The notes below the pieces were generated by a model that ran no database searches, was not told the DNA's origin, and saw only the letters and a list, made by a program, of their open reading frames with translations. Shown here piece by piece: positions 8,330 through 17,371 of a stretch of DNA of 32,367 nucleotides. Numbering within the stretch: position 1 is the stretch's first letter; each line of letters starts with the position of its first letter. This DNA is from Bacteroidia bacterium (GTDB taxonomy: Bacteria; Bacteroidota; Bacteroidia; NS11-12g; UBA955): contig JALRKL010000188.1 of NCBI GenBank assembly GCA_023268875.1, positions 1 through 32,367 on the forward strand. Reading direction: 5' to 3'. The position numbers and the translations under genes are program-made.

Positions 8330-8849
8330 TATAACAACCTTTGGCCTTGGGAAAGGGTTTGGCTATTGATTCGCCTTTTTCAATTTTATCGATGGCTTCG
8401 AGCAGATAGTCGCGGGTTTTAACCGTTTTGGCAAGTCCGGTTTCATGCGCTCTATCGTCAAGGGCCCCCTTATAGCAAATATGCGCATTAGAATCCAAAA
8501 TCAATGCCTCCGGATAAATTTGCACGTTCAACTGCCTACACCAATTTCCGGTGGAGTCGTGAATAATTTCCCCCGAAAAGAGTTCAATACCGTCAAAATC
8601 CCATTTTTCTTCAGGCAACACTTTTAGAAGTCGAAAATTCCAATTTTTCGGAAAAGATTTGCGGATTTCGCGGATATACGAGGTGTATCGAATACAAAAC
8701 GGACACTCGTTTGAGTAGCTAATAAGCAGTGTATATGGGGCTTTTTGTAATTCTTTTTTCACTTCGGGGGAAGCTATTTCAGGCCTTGAACCAACACAGA
8801 AAATTAGTGCGGTACTAAGAATTATCAAAAAGGCGGTTTGTTTTAGCAT
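8307..8849 (-). CDS. Thioredoxin-fold (redoxin) protein with CPFC motif
   Basis: MLKQTAFLIILSTALIFCVGS...APYTLLISYSNECPFCIRYTSYIREI...LNVQIYPEALILDSNAHICYKGALDDR. Internal ATG preferred over the 205-aa ORF start because it gives a signal-peptide-like N-terminus. Overlaps the monooxygenase start by 23 bp. Confidence 0.75.
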   Translation of the reverse strand: MLKQTAFLIILSTALIFCVGSRPEIASPEVKKELQKAPYTLLISYSNECPFCIRYTSYIREIRKSFPKNWNFRLLKVLPEEKWDFDGIELFSGEIIHDSTGNWCRQLNVQIYPEALILDSNAHICYKGALDDRAHETGLAKTVKTRDYLLEAIDKIEKGESIAKPFPKAKGCYIEYNETD

Positions 8850-9354
8850 AGTCCCAAAGTAACATTCCAAACGAAACAGCCACATTAAAGGAGTGCTTAG
8901 TTCCCAATTGTGGAATTTCGACACAATAATCGCAGGCGTCGATAACTTCTTGCGCTACGCCGTCGATTTCATTGCCCAATATAAAGGCGACCGGCGAATA
9001 TTCCAACGGGTGCTTCATTAAATCGAGGGAAGCGTCGGCTTGTTCGAGGGCAATTAGCGTATACCCTTCAGATTTGAGCTTTTGTAAGGCCTCAAGGGTT
9101 GATTTTTCGTATTCCCAGTGAAGCGATTTCTCAGCTCCGATGGCTGTTTTGGTAATTTCGCGATGTGGAGGCGTTCCGGTTATGCCGCAGAGGACCAATT
9201 TTTCAACCAAAAAGGCGTCGGCTGTTCGAAAAATAGAACCGACGTTATTCATACTGCGCACATTGTCTAACACCACTACTATGGGCAGCTTAGGATGGTC
9301 GTGAAACTGCTCGATTGTTTTTCGATGCAGTTCGGCGTTCCGCAATTTCCTCAT
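8815..9354 (-). CDS. SpoU/TrmH-family RNA 2'-O-methyltransferase
   Basis: MRKLRNAELHRKTIEQF...PIVVVLDNVRSMNNVGSIFRTADAF...AFILGNEIDGVAQEVIDACDYCVEIPQLGTKHSFNVAVSFGMLLWDY contains the SPOUT motifs. Start chosen at the ATG at 9354. Confidence 0.9.
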   Translation of the reverse strand: MRKLRNAELHRKTIEQFHDHPKLPIVVVLDNVRSMNNVGSIFRTADAFLVEKLVLCGITGTPPHREITKTAIGAEKSLHWEYEKSTLEALQKLKSEGYTLIALEQADASLDLMKHPLEYSPVAFILGNEIDGVAQEVIDACDYCVEIPQLGTKHSFNVAVSFGMLLWDYAKTNRLFDNS

Positions 9355-9358
9355 AATG

Positions 9359-9366
9359 CAAAGATA
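9359..9366 (-). promoter_or_regulatory. TAnnTTTG -7 element immediately upstream of the methyltransferase start
   Basis: Minus strand TATCTTTG-CATT-ATG, 4 nt between motif and start codon. Confidence 0.45.
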
Positions 9367-9437
9367 CATATGCTTTTGTTGAATAAAGGGGGAAAACTGA
9401 GGTGGTTTTCGCCGATGTAGAGACTTATTTTCGTAGG

Positions 9438-12050
9438 ATGAGTTCGGCGAGCACATCGAAGAAGGAAACGCCTTTGATGAAACAATACAACCAAATTAAG
9501 TCGCAATACCCCGGAGCGATTTTGTTATTCCGTGTGGGCGATTTTTACGAAACATTCGACGAAGATGCGCGAATTGCGAGTAAAGTTTTGGGTATTGTTT
9601 TGACCAAACGTTCCAATGGAGCGGCATCGGAAATGGATTTAGCCGGATTTCCTCATCATTCCCTAGACACCTACTTGCCCAAGTTGGTTCGCGCAGGATA
9701 TCGCGTGGCTATTTGCGATCAGCTTGAAGACCCTAAACTCACGAAAACCATTGTAAAACGTGGGGTTACGGAGTTGGTTACTCCTGGGGTTAGCTACAAC
9801 GATAAAATATTAGAATCTAATGAGAGTAATTATCTGGCTTCCCTGCATCATACAGATGGCAAATGGGGAATTGCGTTCTTAGATATCTCAACGGGCGATT
9901 TTCGCTGTACGGAAGGGGATTTATCATTAATTCAGAAAATGATTGCGAGCTTTCGGCCCAAGGAGTATGTATTCTCAAAAGCCCAAAGCAAGCGAATATT
10001 TGAGCATTTTGGTAATTTCAAAAGCCAACAATTACTCGAAGATTGGGTGTATCAATTTGAACATGCCGAAGGAAGTTTAAATAAGCAGTTCAAAACGCAA
10101 AATTTAAAGGGTTTTGGGGTTCAAGCATTAGAAATTGCCGTTGTTGCCGCGGCAGGAGCTTTGCATTATTTAGAGCAGACGCATCACCATCAAACGGCCC
10201 ATATTCAGGAAATCAAGCGAATCGACGACAGCCAATTTGTTTGGCTGGATGGCTTCACCATCCGAAACCTCGAGTTGGTTCGTCCTATATACCCAGAGGG
10301 CAAGAGCCTACTGGAAATAATTGACCAGAGCACAACGCCTATGGGCAGTCGTTTGCTTCAACAATGGATGCTTCTTCCTTTAAAGGATTTAAATTCCATT
10401 CAAGAGCGATTGGATACCGTTGGTGTTTTTGTTTCTGATACCGATTTACTCACAGGAATTCAGCGGGAATTAAAAGATATTGGTGATTTGCAACGCTTGT
10501 GTTCAAAGGTGGCGTTACGACGCATTAACCCTAAAGAAATGTTGCAGCTTTCGCGCAGCCTAAAAGCATTGGAATCGCTTAAAAAATTGATTTCCAATAG
10601 TCCATCGAAACGATTACAATCACAGGCTTCTGCGCTCCGGGATACCCATTCCATATTTCATTCTATTGACGAACACATTTCAAGTGAAGCCCCAATTAAC
10701 ATCAGCAAGGGTGGCATTTTCAATGCTTCGGTAAACGAAGAATTGCGGGAGTTGCGTACCTTATCGGTTAGCGGTAAGGACCGACTTATTGAAATTCAAC
10801 ATCGGGAAATTGATATTACAGGTATCAGTTCGTTAAAAATTGGCTTTAATAATGTTTTTGGATATTACTTAGAAGTCACCCATGCCCATAAAGACAAAGT
10901 TCCTGAAACTTGGATTCGCAAACAAACTCTTACGAACGCAGAGCGATACATCACTCCTGAACTAAAAGAATACGAAGAAAAGATATTAAATGCCGAAGAC
11001 CGCATTCATCAAATAGAGCTTCAACTGTGGGAAGATTATTTGAATGTTATGGCGGAAGCAATTTTACCCATACAGCAGGACTGTCAAAGAGTGGCAGAAT
11101 GGGATGTATTAGCCGGTTTTGCTTCAGTTTCAATAAAGAGAAATTATGTACAACCCAGAGTTAGCGATTCCCACGTTCTGCAATTAAAACAATGCAGGCA
11201 TCCGGTTATAGAGGCCTTAATGCCTCCTGATCAAAGTTATGTTCCAAATGATATCTATTTAGACAATCAAACCCAACATATGATCATTTTAACCGGTCCG
11301 AACATGAGCGGTAAAAGCGCGGTTTTACGACAAACAGCACTAACGGTTTTGATGGCTCAAATGGGATGTTTTGTACCCTGCAGTGACGCTGAAATTGGAC
11401 TAATAGACAAAGTTTATACCCGCGTGGGGGCTTCCGACAACATCAGTTTGGGAGAAAGCACGTTTATGGTAGAGATGACAGAAACGGCGAGTATTTTGAA
11501 TAATTTGAGCGACCGCAGTTTGGTACTATTAGATGAAATTGGTCGCGGTACCTCCACGTATGACGGGGTAAGTTTGGCATGGAGCATTGCCGAATATATA
11601 CAAAGTCACCCTGGAAAACCCAAAACCTTATTTGCCACGCATTACCACGAATTGAACGAATTGGAAGCGAAACTTGAAGGGGTTAAAAACTATCATATTG
11701 CAGTTCGCGAAAGCGGACAGAATATCGTATTCCTGCGCACATTGGAACCAGGAGGCAGCGAACATTCCTTTGGTATTCAAGTGGCACAGTTGGCGGGCAT
11801 CCCAAATGCGGTTTTAATCAGAAGTTCGGAAATATTAAAGCAATTAGAAGATTCTAGATTAAAAAATCAACAACGCAGCACATTAAAGAATACCGAAACA
11901 AAGCCCGTTTATCAATTAAACATGTTTCAAACTGCCGATCCGAAATTCGAAGAAATCAAGAGAAAAATCGAAAAACTCGACATCAATACCTTGTCCCCAA
12001 TTGAAGCGCTATTGGAATTGCAGAAACTTCAATTAATGGTTAATGGTTAA
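9438..12050 (+). CDS. mutS: DNA mismatch repair protein MutS
   Basis: KKETPLMKQYNQIKSQYPGAILLFRVGDFYETFDEDA; Walker A GPNMSGKSAVLRQ; LVLLDEIGRGTSTYDGVSLAWSIAEYI; ATHYHELNELE. Start taken at MSSASTSKKE (9438). Confidence 0.97.
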   Translation: MSSASTSKKETPLMKQYNQIKSQYPGAILLFRVGDFYETFDEDARIASKVLGIVLTKRSNGAASEMDLAGFPHHSLDTYLPKLVRAGYRVAICDQLEDPKLTKTIVKRGVTELVTPGVSYNDKILESNESNYLASLHHTDGKWGIAFLDISTGDFRCTEGDLSLIQKMIASFRPKEYVFSKAQSKRIFEHFGNFKSQQLLEDWVYQFEHAEGSLNKQFKTQNLKGFGVQALEIAVVAAAGALHYLEQTHHHQTAHIQEIKRIDDSQFVWLDGFTIRNLELVRPIYPEGKSLLEIIDQSTTPMGSRLLQQWMLLPLKDLNSIQERLDTVGVFVSDTDLLTGIQRELKDIGDLQRLCSKVALRRINPKEMLQLSRSLKALESLKKLISNSPSKRLQSQASALRDTHSIFHSIDEHISSEAPINISKGGIFNASVNEELRELRTLSVSGKDRLIEIQHREIDITGISSLKIGFNNVFGYYLEVTHAHKDKVPETWIRKQTLTNAERYITPELKEYEEKILNAEDRIHQIELQLWEDYLNVMAEAILPIQQDCQRVAEWDVLAGFASVSIKRNYVQPRVSDSHVLQLKQCRHPVIEALMPPDQSYVPNDIYLDNQTQHMIILTGPNMSGKSAVLRQTALTVLMAQMGCFVPCSDAEIGLIDKVYTRVGASDNISLGESTFMVEMTETASILNNLSDRSLVLLDEIGRGTSTYDGVSLAWSIAEYIQSHPGKPKTLFATHYHELNELEAKLEGVKNYHIAVRESGQNIVFLRTLEPGGSEHSFGIQVAQLAGIPNAVLIRSSEILKQLEDSRLKNQQRSTLKNTETKPVYQLNMFQTADPKFEEIKRKIEKLDINTLSPIEALLELQKLQLMVNG

Positions 12051-12110
12051 TGATGAGTGATGAATGATGAGTGATGAATTATGAGTGATGAATTATGAAT
12101 TATGAGTGCC
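12034..12110 (+). repeat. Heptanucleotide tandem repeat, about 11 diverged units (TAATGGT / GAGTGAT / GAATTAT family)
   Basis: From 12034: taatggt taatggt taatgat gagtgat gaatgat gagtgat gaattat gagtgat gaattat gaattat gagtgcc, exact 7-bp register. Confidence 0.85.
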
Positions 12111-12147
12111 GTAACCATTCATAATTTACCATTCATAGTTCATAATT
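12077..12147. repeat. Imperfect inverted repeat between convergent genes, built from the heptamers and their complements
   Basis: Right arm aaccattcataatttaccattcatagttcataatt has reverse complement aattatgaactatgaatggtaaattatgaatggtt, which aligns with the left arm aattatgagtgatgaattatgaattatgagtg. Confidence 0.65.
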
Positions 12148-14446
12148 AAAAAGCGTACGTACAGCCGATTGAAGGCATGAAGGGCAGCTGATTCACACGG
12201 GTATTTCGTATCCTATCGTAATAAAAGATATTGGCGCGGTCATACACATTCACTATGGAAATAATGGCCTTAAATTCACGCTCTTTCGGCAGGTTCCATA
12301 CCTTACTGGCCGAAATGTCCAAACGGTGGTAATACGGAAGTCTACCTTGATTGATACTTCCGTATAAGATTCCTAAAGAGCCATTTTGAGAGGTATAATC
12401 GGTGGCTATACCGTCTTTAAAGTCATATTTCTCATAGTATCCTTGGGTTTGGGTAAAGGGAAACCCACTGCCTAAATTCCAGCGTATTGATAAATCAGTA
12501 GGATTCTTTTTATTGAAAGTATAACTCACCACAAAATTGGCATTGTGACGGCGGTCAAAAATGGGCTGATAGGTTTGGTACCCATCAAATCGGTTCACAT
12601 AGGTGAGCGAGTACACACTCCATATATACCAATGTTTGTCTTGGTATTTTAATGAAATATCCCCTCCATACGCATCGCCTGTTTCGATCACGAAATCTTG
12701 TCTGATGCGTTCAGGCTTATCTTGATTGAACTGATCGTTTTCAAATAGTTTATCGCGGTTAATATTGGTGATTTGATTAAAAATCTTAACAAAACTCTCA
12801 ATATTTAGGGTCATGTTTTTATTCAATCTGAAATCGGTACCTATTACGGCGTGTTCTGCTTTTTGTAGCTTGTGGGTAACGGGTTGTCCATTAAAGGACT
12901 CTGGCAAATTATCGGGTCCTGAAAGGAATCCATAAAATAGATTTACGACATCTCTATCGCTTATTGCGGAGAGCAAATTCTGCGAATATCTTCCGACAGC
13001 CATCTTAAGTCCCCAACCTTTAAAGGGGGTGTAACGCATTTGCAAACGCGGTTCCATGCTTCCATTAGCAAGAGAGGCGTAATATTGGGCACGGTAACCT
13101 ATATCGGCAACGAATTTTTTACGCACTATCCTATAATTCACAAAGGCATTTAACTCGGTTGTGCTTTCCAATTGGGTAATGCGTCGGTTATTGCTATTGA
13201 ATATCTCGAAATTCGTTTGAAACCCATTTATTTCCAATCCCCATTTTAAGGCATCCTTCCGGAAATTATAATTAAAGTTCATACCCAAATTGAAGCCACC
13301 GATATCGCTACTTCTTGGCTTATTATCGGATTCAAGTTGTTGGATATTATAGTTGCTGTAGAGGAAAAATCCATCAACACGGGTTTTTGCTTGTTCGGGA
13401 ACTACAAGAAACTTCCCTCCAACGCCATACGATTTCCAACCGTAACTCGTGGTATTGGGGAAATCTACCATATCACTGAAGTAAAAGCCATACAATCGGC
13501 TGTAACCTCCGTTTGCAGAATTATTGGAAAATTTAAAAAAGAAATCAGCAAAATTATACGGCAATCTATCGGGGTTGGCATAATTGTAAAGCAATCTAGA
13601 GGATTGTTTTAAAAAGGAATTTCTAAAAGAAAAGGCCAAACTTGAATTGCTTTCACCGGGTTTGAATTTTTTCAATGGTCCTTCAAGTATCACTTTCGAT
13701 GTGAAAGTGTTAAGTCCGAGTTTAGACCGCCATCTATTGCGATCTCCATCGCGGGTTTTAACATCCACCACCGCAGATATTCTACCTCCATATTCTGCGC
13801 CAAATCCTGCTGTGTAGACATCCGTACTCTGCATTAAATCTGGATCGAACACCGAAAACAGGCCGATTGAGTGAAAGGGATTATAGATGGTCATGCCGTC
13901 AAGCATAACCTTATTCATTACTGGGGAACCTCCTCTTATATATAGCTGTCCGCCTTGATCGCCAGAAAAAACCACACCTGGAAGTACTTGTAAGTATTGG
14001 ATCAAATCTGGTTCTGCTCCCACTGAGGGCAATTTGGCTAGAATTTTAGCATCAAAACTTTGAACCGATACTTGTGCATCTTTACGTTGGGCTTTAGCCG
14101 AAATCGAAACCTCTTTTATGGCTATGATCGGTGTCAAAAAAAGGTCCTTTTTTGTATTGCCCCCCGGATTCACAGTAATTTGGGTCACCAAGGTATCGAA
14201 ACCCGGTTTAAAGGCTACTAAAAAATACGTCGCCGGTTTTAATTTGGGTATGGCGTAAAATCCATCAGATTCAGATTGGGTTAAAGCGGCTTCCTCAACA
14301 ACCAAGATTTGCGCCTCCCCTATGCGATCTCCGTTTTGACTGTTGTACACAAATCCCCTTATATCTCCTGTTTCTGTTTGCTGAGCTGTGCTCGTATTTC
14401 CCCAAAGAAGAAGAAATAGAAACAAGAATTTCCCTATCGTTCTCAT
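12146..14446 (-). CDS. TonB-dependent outer-membrane receptor with N-terminal carboxypeptidase-like domain
   Basis: Signal peptide; GDIRGFVYNSQNGDRIGEAQILVVEEAALTQSESDGFYAIPKLKPATYFLVAFKPGFDTLV; plug LPSVGAEPDLIQYLQVLPGVVFSGDQGGQLYIRGGSPVMNKVMLDGMTIYNPFH; beta-barrel ending ...SIGCTYAF. Confidence 0.92.
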   Translation of the reverse strand: MRTIGKFLFLFLLLWGNTSTAQQTETGDIRGFVYNSQNGDRIGEAQILVVEEAALTQSESDGFYAIPKLKPATYFLVAFKPGFDTLVTQITVNPGGNTKKDLFLTPIIAIKEVSISAKAQRKDAQVSVQSFDAKILAKLPSVGAEPDLIQYLQVLPGVVFSGDQGGQLYIRGGSPVMNKVMLDGMTIYNPFHSIGLFSVFDPDLMQSTDVYTAGFGAEYGGRISAVVDVKTRDGDRNRWRSKLGLNTFTSKVILEGPLKKFKPGESNSSLAFSFRNSFLKQSSRLLYNYANPDRLPYNFADFFFKFSNNSANGGYSRLYGFYFSDMVDFPNTTSYGWKSYGVGGKFLVVPEQAKTRVDGFFLYSNYNIQQLESDNKPRSSDIGGFNLGMNFNYNFRKDALKWGLEINGFQTNFEIFNSNNRRITQLESTTELNAFVNYRIVRKKFVADIGYRAQYYASLANGSMEPRLQMRYTPFKGWGLKMAVGRYSQNLLSAISDRDVVNLFYGFLSGPDNLPESFNGQPVTHKLQKAEHAVIGTDFRLNKNMTLNIESFVKIFNQITNINRDKLFENDQFNQDKPERIRQDFVIETGDAYGGDISLKYQDKHWYIWSVYSLTYVNRFDGYQTYQPIFDRRHNANFVVSYTFNKKNPTDLSIRWNLGSGFPFTQTQGYYEKYDFKDGIATDYTSQNGSLGILYGSINQGRLPYYHRLDISASKVWNLPKEREFKAIISIVNVYDRANIFYYDRIRNTRVNQLPFMPSIGCTYAF

Positions 14447-14496
14447 TAATTGAGCGAAAATACGGAAAGTGCAATAGATTCTCTAATTTTGCGGCA

Positions 14497-15132
14497 ATGG
14501 TTTACCGTTTTAAAGTATGGTTTGAAAACTTCGATGAAGTGATCCGATGGATTGACATCAAACCGAGCAGCAGTTTTAAGGACTTCCACGAAATAATTCA
14601 AGATTCTATAGGATTTGACAAGAAAGAATTGGCAAGTTTTTATGTGAGCGATACCCGATGGAAACGCCTTTTCGAAATTATGTTGGAAGACATGACCGAC
14701 GGCGATTGCGATTCTGAAGATGCATTACCCGTGGTAACCATGACCCAAGCGAGATTGCGAGATTATGTGAACGATCCGCATCAGCGATTCGTTTACGTAT
14801 CGGACTATTTGGCAAACTGGACCTTATTATGCGAGTTGGTTTCTATCGAGGAATCGAAGACCAATGTTGCATATCCCTTGGTGCACCGCAGTGAAGGTAA
14901 AGCACCCCGCCAACGCGAGGATAGTAAATTTAAAATGCTCGACGACAGTGAATTTGATGCACTTGCCGCAAAAATTTTGGCGTCAAAAGGTATAAAAAAC
15001 GATTTAACCGAAGAGTTTAATCAATTTGGAATCGACGAAGAGGATGAAACCGATGGAGAAATAAGCGACGACGAAGGCGACGACGACGAATTCAATTCTT
15101 TTAATGCTGCCGGAGAGGACAGCGATTTCTAA
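14497..15132 (+). CDS. IS1096 passenger TnpR / pRiA4b ORF-3-like family protein with acidic C-terminus
   Basis: MVYRFKVWFENFDEVIRWIDIKPSSSFKDFHEIIQDSIGFDKKELASFYVSDTRWKR is the pRiA4b ORF-3-like pattern; tail DEEDETDGEISDDEGDDDEFNSF. Confidence 0.7.
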   Translation: MVYRFKVWFENFDEVIRWIDIKPSSSFKDFHEIIQDSIGFDKKELASFYVSDTRWKRLFEIMLEDMTDGDCDSEDALPVVTMTQARLRDYVNDPHQRFVYVSDYLANWTLLCELVSIEESKTNVAYPLVHRSEGKAPRQREDSKFKMLDDSEFDALAAKILASKGIKNDLTEEFNQFGIDEEDETDGEISDDEGDDDEFNSFNAAGEDSDF

Positions 15133-15140
15133 CAGCTATT

Positions 15141-16025
15141 ATGGAACATAAGGTCATCGTAGTTGCCGGTCCTACTGCATCGGGCAAAACCGCTTTGGCC
15201 ATTAGTTGGGCCCAACGTTTAGGAACCGAAATTATTAATTTTGACAGCCGACAGGTTTATCAAGAACTATGCATAGGAGTTGCCCGGCCGAGTGAGGAGG
15301 AACTGAATATCATCCCCCATCATTTCGTGGGAAGTCATTCCATACAGCAACCCTTGAATGCTGCTAAATTCAGTGAAATAGCACGTATTAAAGCAATAGA
15401 CTTGATCGAAAGATTCGGCTCGGTTGTATTAGTAGGTGGCACAGGGCTCTATTTACAAGCATTTTTAGAGGGTCTGGATTCTTTCCCGGAAATCAGTCCT
15501 GAATTGCGAGAAGAAGTAAATGAATTATATAATTCAGAAGGTATTAATGGACTTGCTATGGCCTTATATGCGCTCGACCCCAAGGCATTCGAATGGGTAC
15601 AAAAAGACAATCCAGCCCGACTCATGAGGGCTTTGGAAATTACCCGAGCCTCCGGCATACCTGTTTCTGAATGGCGCAAAAACAAAGGAGAAACTTTTCC
15701 ATTTCCCGCAAAAATATATTGTATCGATTGGCCTAGAAAGGAACTTTACCAACGAATAAATTCAAGGGTTGATCAGATGATCGAATTGGGTTTAGAGAAG
15801 GAAGTGCAGGGATTGATGGCATTTAAAGAAATGCCCGTAATGCGTACCGTTGGTTACAGCGAAATGTATGCACATTTAGAAGGCAATTTGAACCGAGAAG
15901 AAGCTATCGATCTAATAAAACAAAAAACCCGGAATTACGCCAAACGTCAGATCACATGGTTTAAAAATAAAACTTCATCGGAGTGGCAAGACATAGAAGC
16001 CATGAAAAAATTATATTTGAGATAA
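15141..16025 (+). CDS. miaA: tRNA dimethylallyltransferase MiaA
   Basis: VIVVAGPTASGKTALAISWAQRLGTEIINFDSRQVYQEL; VGGTGLYLQAFLEGLD; MRTVGYSEMYAHLEG; TRNYAKRQITWFKN. Confidence 0.96.
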   Translation: MEHKVIVVAGPTASGKTALAISWAQRLGTEIINFDSRQVYQELCIGVARPSEEELNIIPHHFVGSHSIQQPLNAAKFSEIARIKAIDLIERFGSVVLVGGTGLYLQAFLEGLDSFPEISPELREEVNELYNSEGINGLAMALYALDPKAFEWVQKDNPARLMRALEITRASGIPVSEWRKNKGETFPFPAKIYCIDWPRKELYQRINSRVDQMIELGLEKEVQGLMAFKEMPVMRTVGYSEMYAHLEGNLNREEAIDLIKQKTRNYAKRQITWFKNKTSSEWQDIEAMKKLYLR

Positions 16026-16029
16026 GTTT

Positions 16030-16731
16030 ATGAACGATGCACTAATTAGCCTGTTTACCCTTACTATTTTAGAAATCGTATTGGGTATAGATAATATCAT
16101 ATTTGTTACCATTTTGGCGGGTAAAACTACCATTGAAAAACAAGGTCGTGCGCGCACAATTGGATTGTTAATGGGAATGGTAGTTCGTATTGTGCTGTTG
16201 TTTGGAATTAATTGGATTCAGCGACAAGATCATACCATTTTTGAATTGGCCGGTCATGAATTCTCCGGTATGTCGCTTTTATTGCTTGCTGGAGGTTTGT
16301 TTTTACTATTTCAAAGCGTACGAGAAATCCATTTAAAAATGGTAGGCGCAACTCCCGAAGTTCAAGAAAAAGGTAAAACGTATAGTTGGAGCGCGCTAAT
16401 GTTGCAGATGCTCTTGATAAATGTCGTTTTCAGTTTAGACAGTGTAATAACGGCTATTGGTATGGCCGATCAATTGTGGGTGATGATTGCGGCTGTCTTG
16501 ATTTCTATGGTGGTAATGCTCGCTGCGAGCCGTCCTATTGCCGAGTTTGTAAATGCCAACCCATCTATTAAAGTTTTAGCATTATCTTTTCTCGTATTAA
16601 TCGGCGTTTCCCTATTGGGGGAAGCCTTTGAACAGCATATCAACAAAGGATATATCTACTTTGCGATGGCATTTTCGTTCACCTTAGAATTAATTAATCT
16701 ACAAATCGATAAGAAATCAAAGCGTATCTGA
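16030..16731 (+). CDS. TerC family integral membrane protein
   Basis: LTILEIVLGIDNIIFVTILAGK; VVFSLDSVITAIGMADQLWVMIAAVLISMVVMLAAS; conserved TerC acidic residues in membrane segments. Confidence 0.92.
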   Translation: MNDALISLFTLTILEIVLGIDNIIFVTILAGKTTIEKQGRARTIGLLMGMVVRIVLLFGINWIQRQDHTIFELAGHEFSGMSLLLLAGGLFLLFQSVREIHLKMVGATPEVQEKGKTYSWSALMLQMLLINVVFSLDSVITAIGMADQLWVMIAAVLISMVVMLAASRPIAEFVNANPSIKVLALSFLVLIGVSLLGEAFEQHINKGYIYFAMAFSFTLELINLQIDKKSKRI

Positions 16732-17370
16732 TTGTGAGTCTGTGAATTGATACTTATAAATTGGATCAATTTCAGAGTTTTTATCACACTCTACTAAGGA
16801 AGAAACCAAGCCGGTTTCCATATCATAAATCCAACCATGGATGGTTACATTCACGCCCTTATTCCAAGCCTTTTGAATAACGCCTGTCTTAACCAAATTA
16901 TTGACTTGTTCCAAAACGTTCAATTCGACTAATTTATTTACTTTATCTTCTTCGTTTTGTATTGGTGCAAGTTCCTCTTTGTGATGATAGTAAACATCTT
17001 TTAGATTCCTTAACCACTTGTTTAACAGGTCAAAATTCGATTGTGACAAAGCCGCCTTAATACCTCCACATCCGGTATGTCCGCATAATATCACATGATC
17101 CACTTTCAAATAGTTTACCGCATATTCCAGAACGCTCAGAAGGTTCAGGTCGGTATGAACCACCATATTGGCAATATTCCTATGTACAAATAATTCTCCT
17201 GGTTGTGCCCCAATAATTTCATTTGCGGGTACACGTGAATCAGAGCAGCCAATCCATAAATAATTTGGTGCTTGATCTTTGGCTAATTTCTTAAAATATT
17301 CGGGATCGCTTTTTTGTTTTTCTTTGGCCCAAGCTTTATTGCTTAAAAAAAGTTTTTCTTTCTCTTTCAT
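16717..17370 (-). CDS. Beta-class carbonic anhydrase
   Basis: YLWIGCSDSRVPANEIIGAQPGELFVHRNIANMV; VILCGHTGCGGIKAAL: zinc ligands C, D/R dyad, H and C all present. Confidence 0.95.
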   Translation of the reverse strand: MKEKEKLFLSNKAWAKEKQKSDPEYFKKLAKDQAPNYLWIGCSDSRVPANEIIGAQPGELFVHRNIANMVVHTDLNLLSVLEYAVNYLKVDHVILCGHTGCGGIKAALSQSNFDLLNKWLRNLKDVYYHHKEELAPIQNEEDKVNKLVELNVLEQVNNLVKTGVIQKAWNKGVNVTIHGWIYDMETGLVSSLVECDKNSEIDPIYKYQFTDSQSDTL

Positions 17371-17371
17371 A

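Noticed and set aside
14497-15132. An active transposon, given the TnpR/IS1096-passenger family name
   Set aside because: No transposase, terminal inverted repeats or target duplication were seen; the family name is historical.
16717-16731. 15-bp convergent overlap of the TerC and carbonic anhydrase gene ends
   Set aside because: Short 3'-3' overlaps are common in compact bacterial genomes; no added structure was visible.
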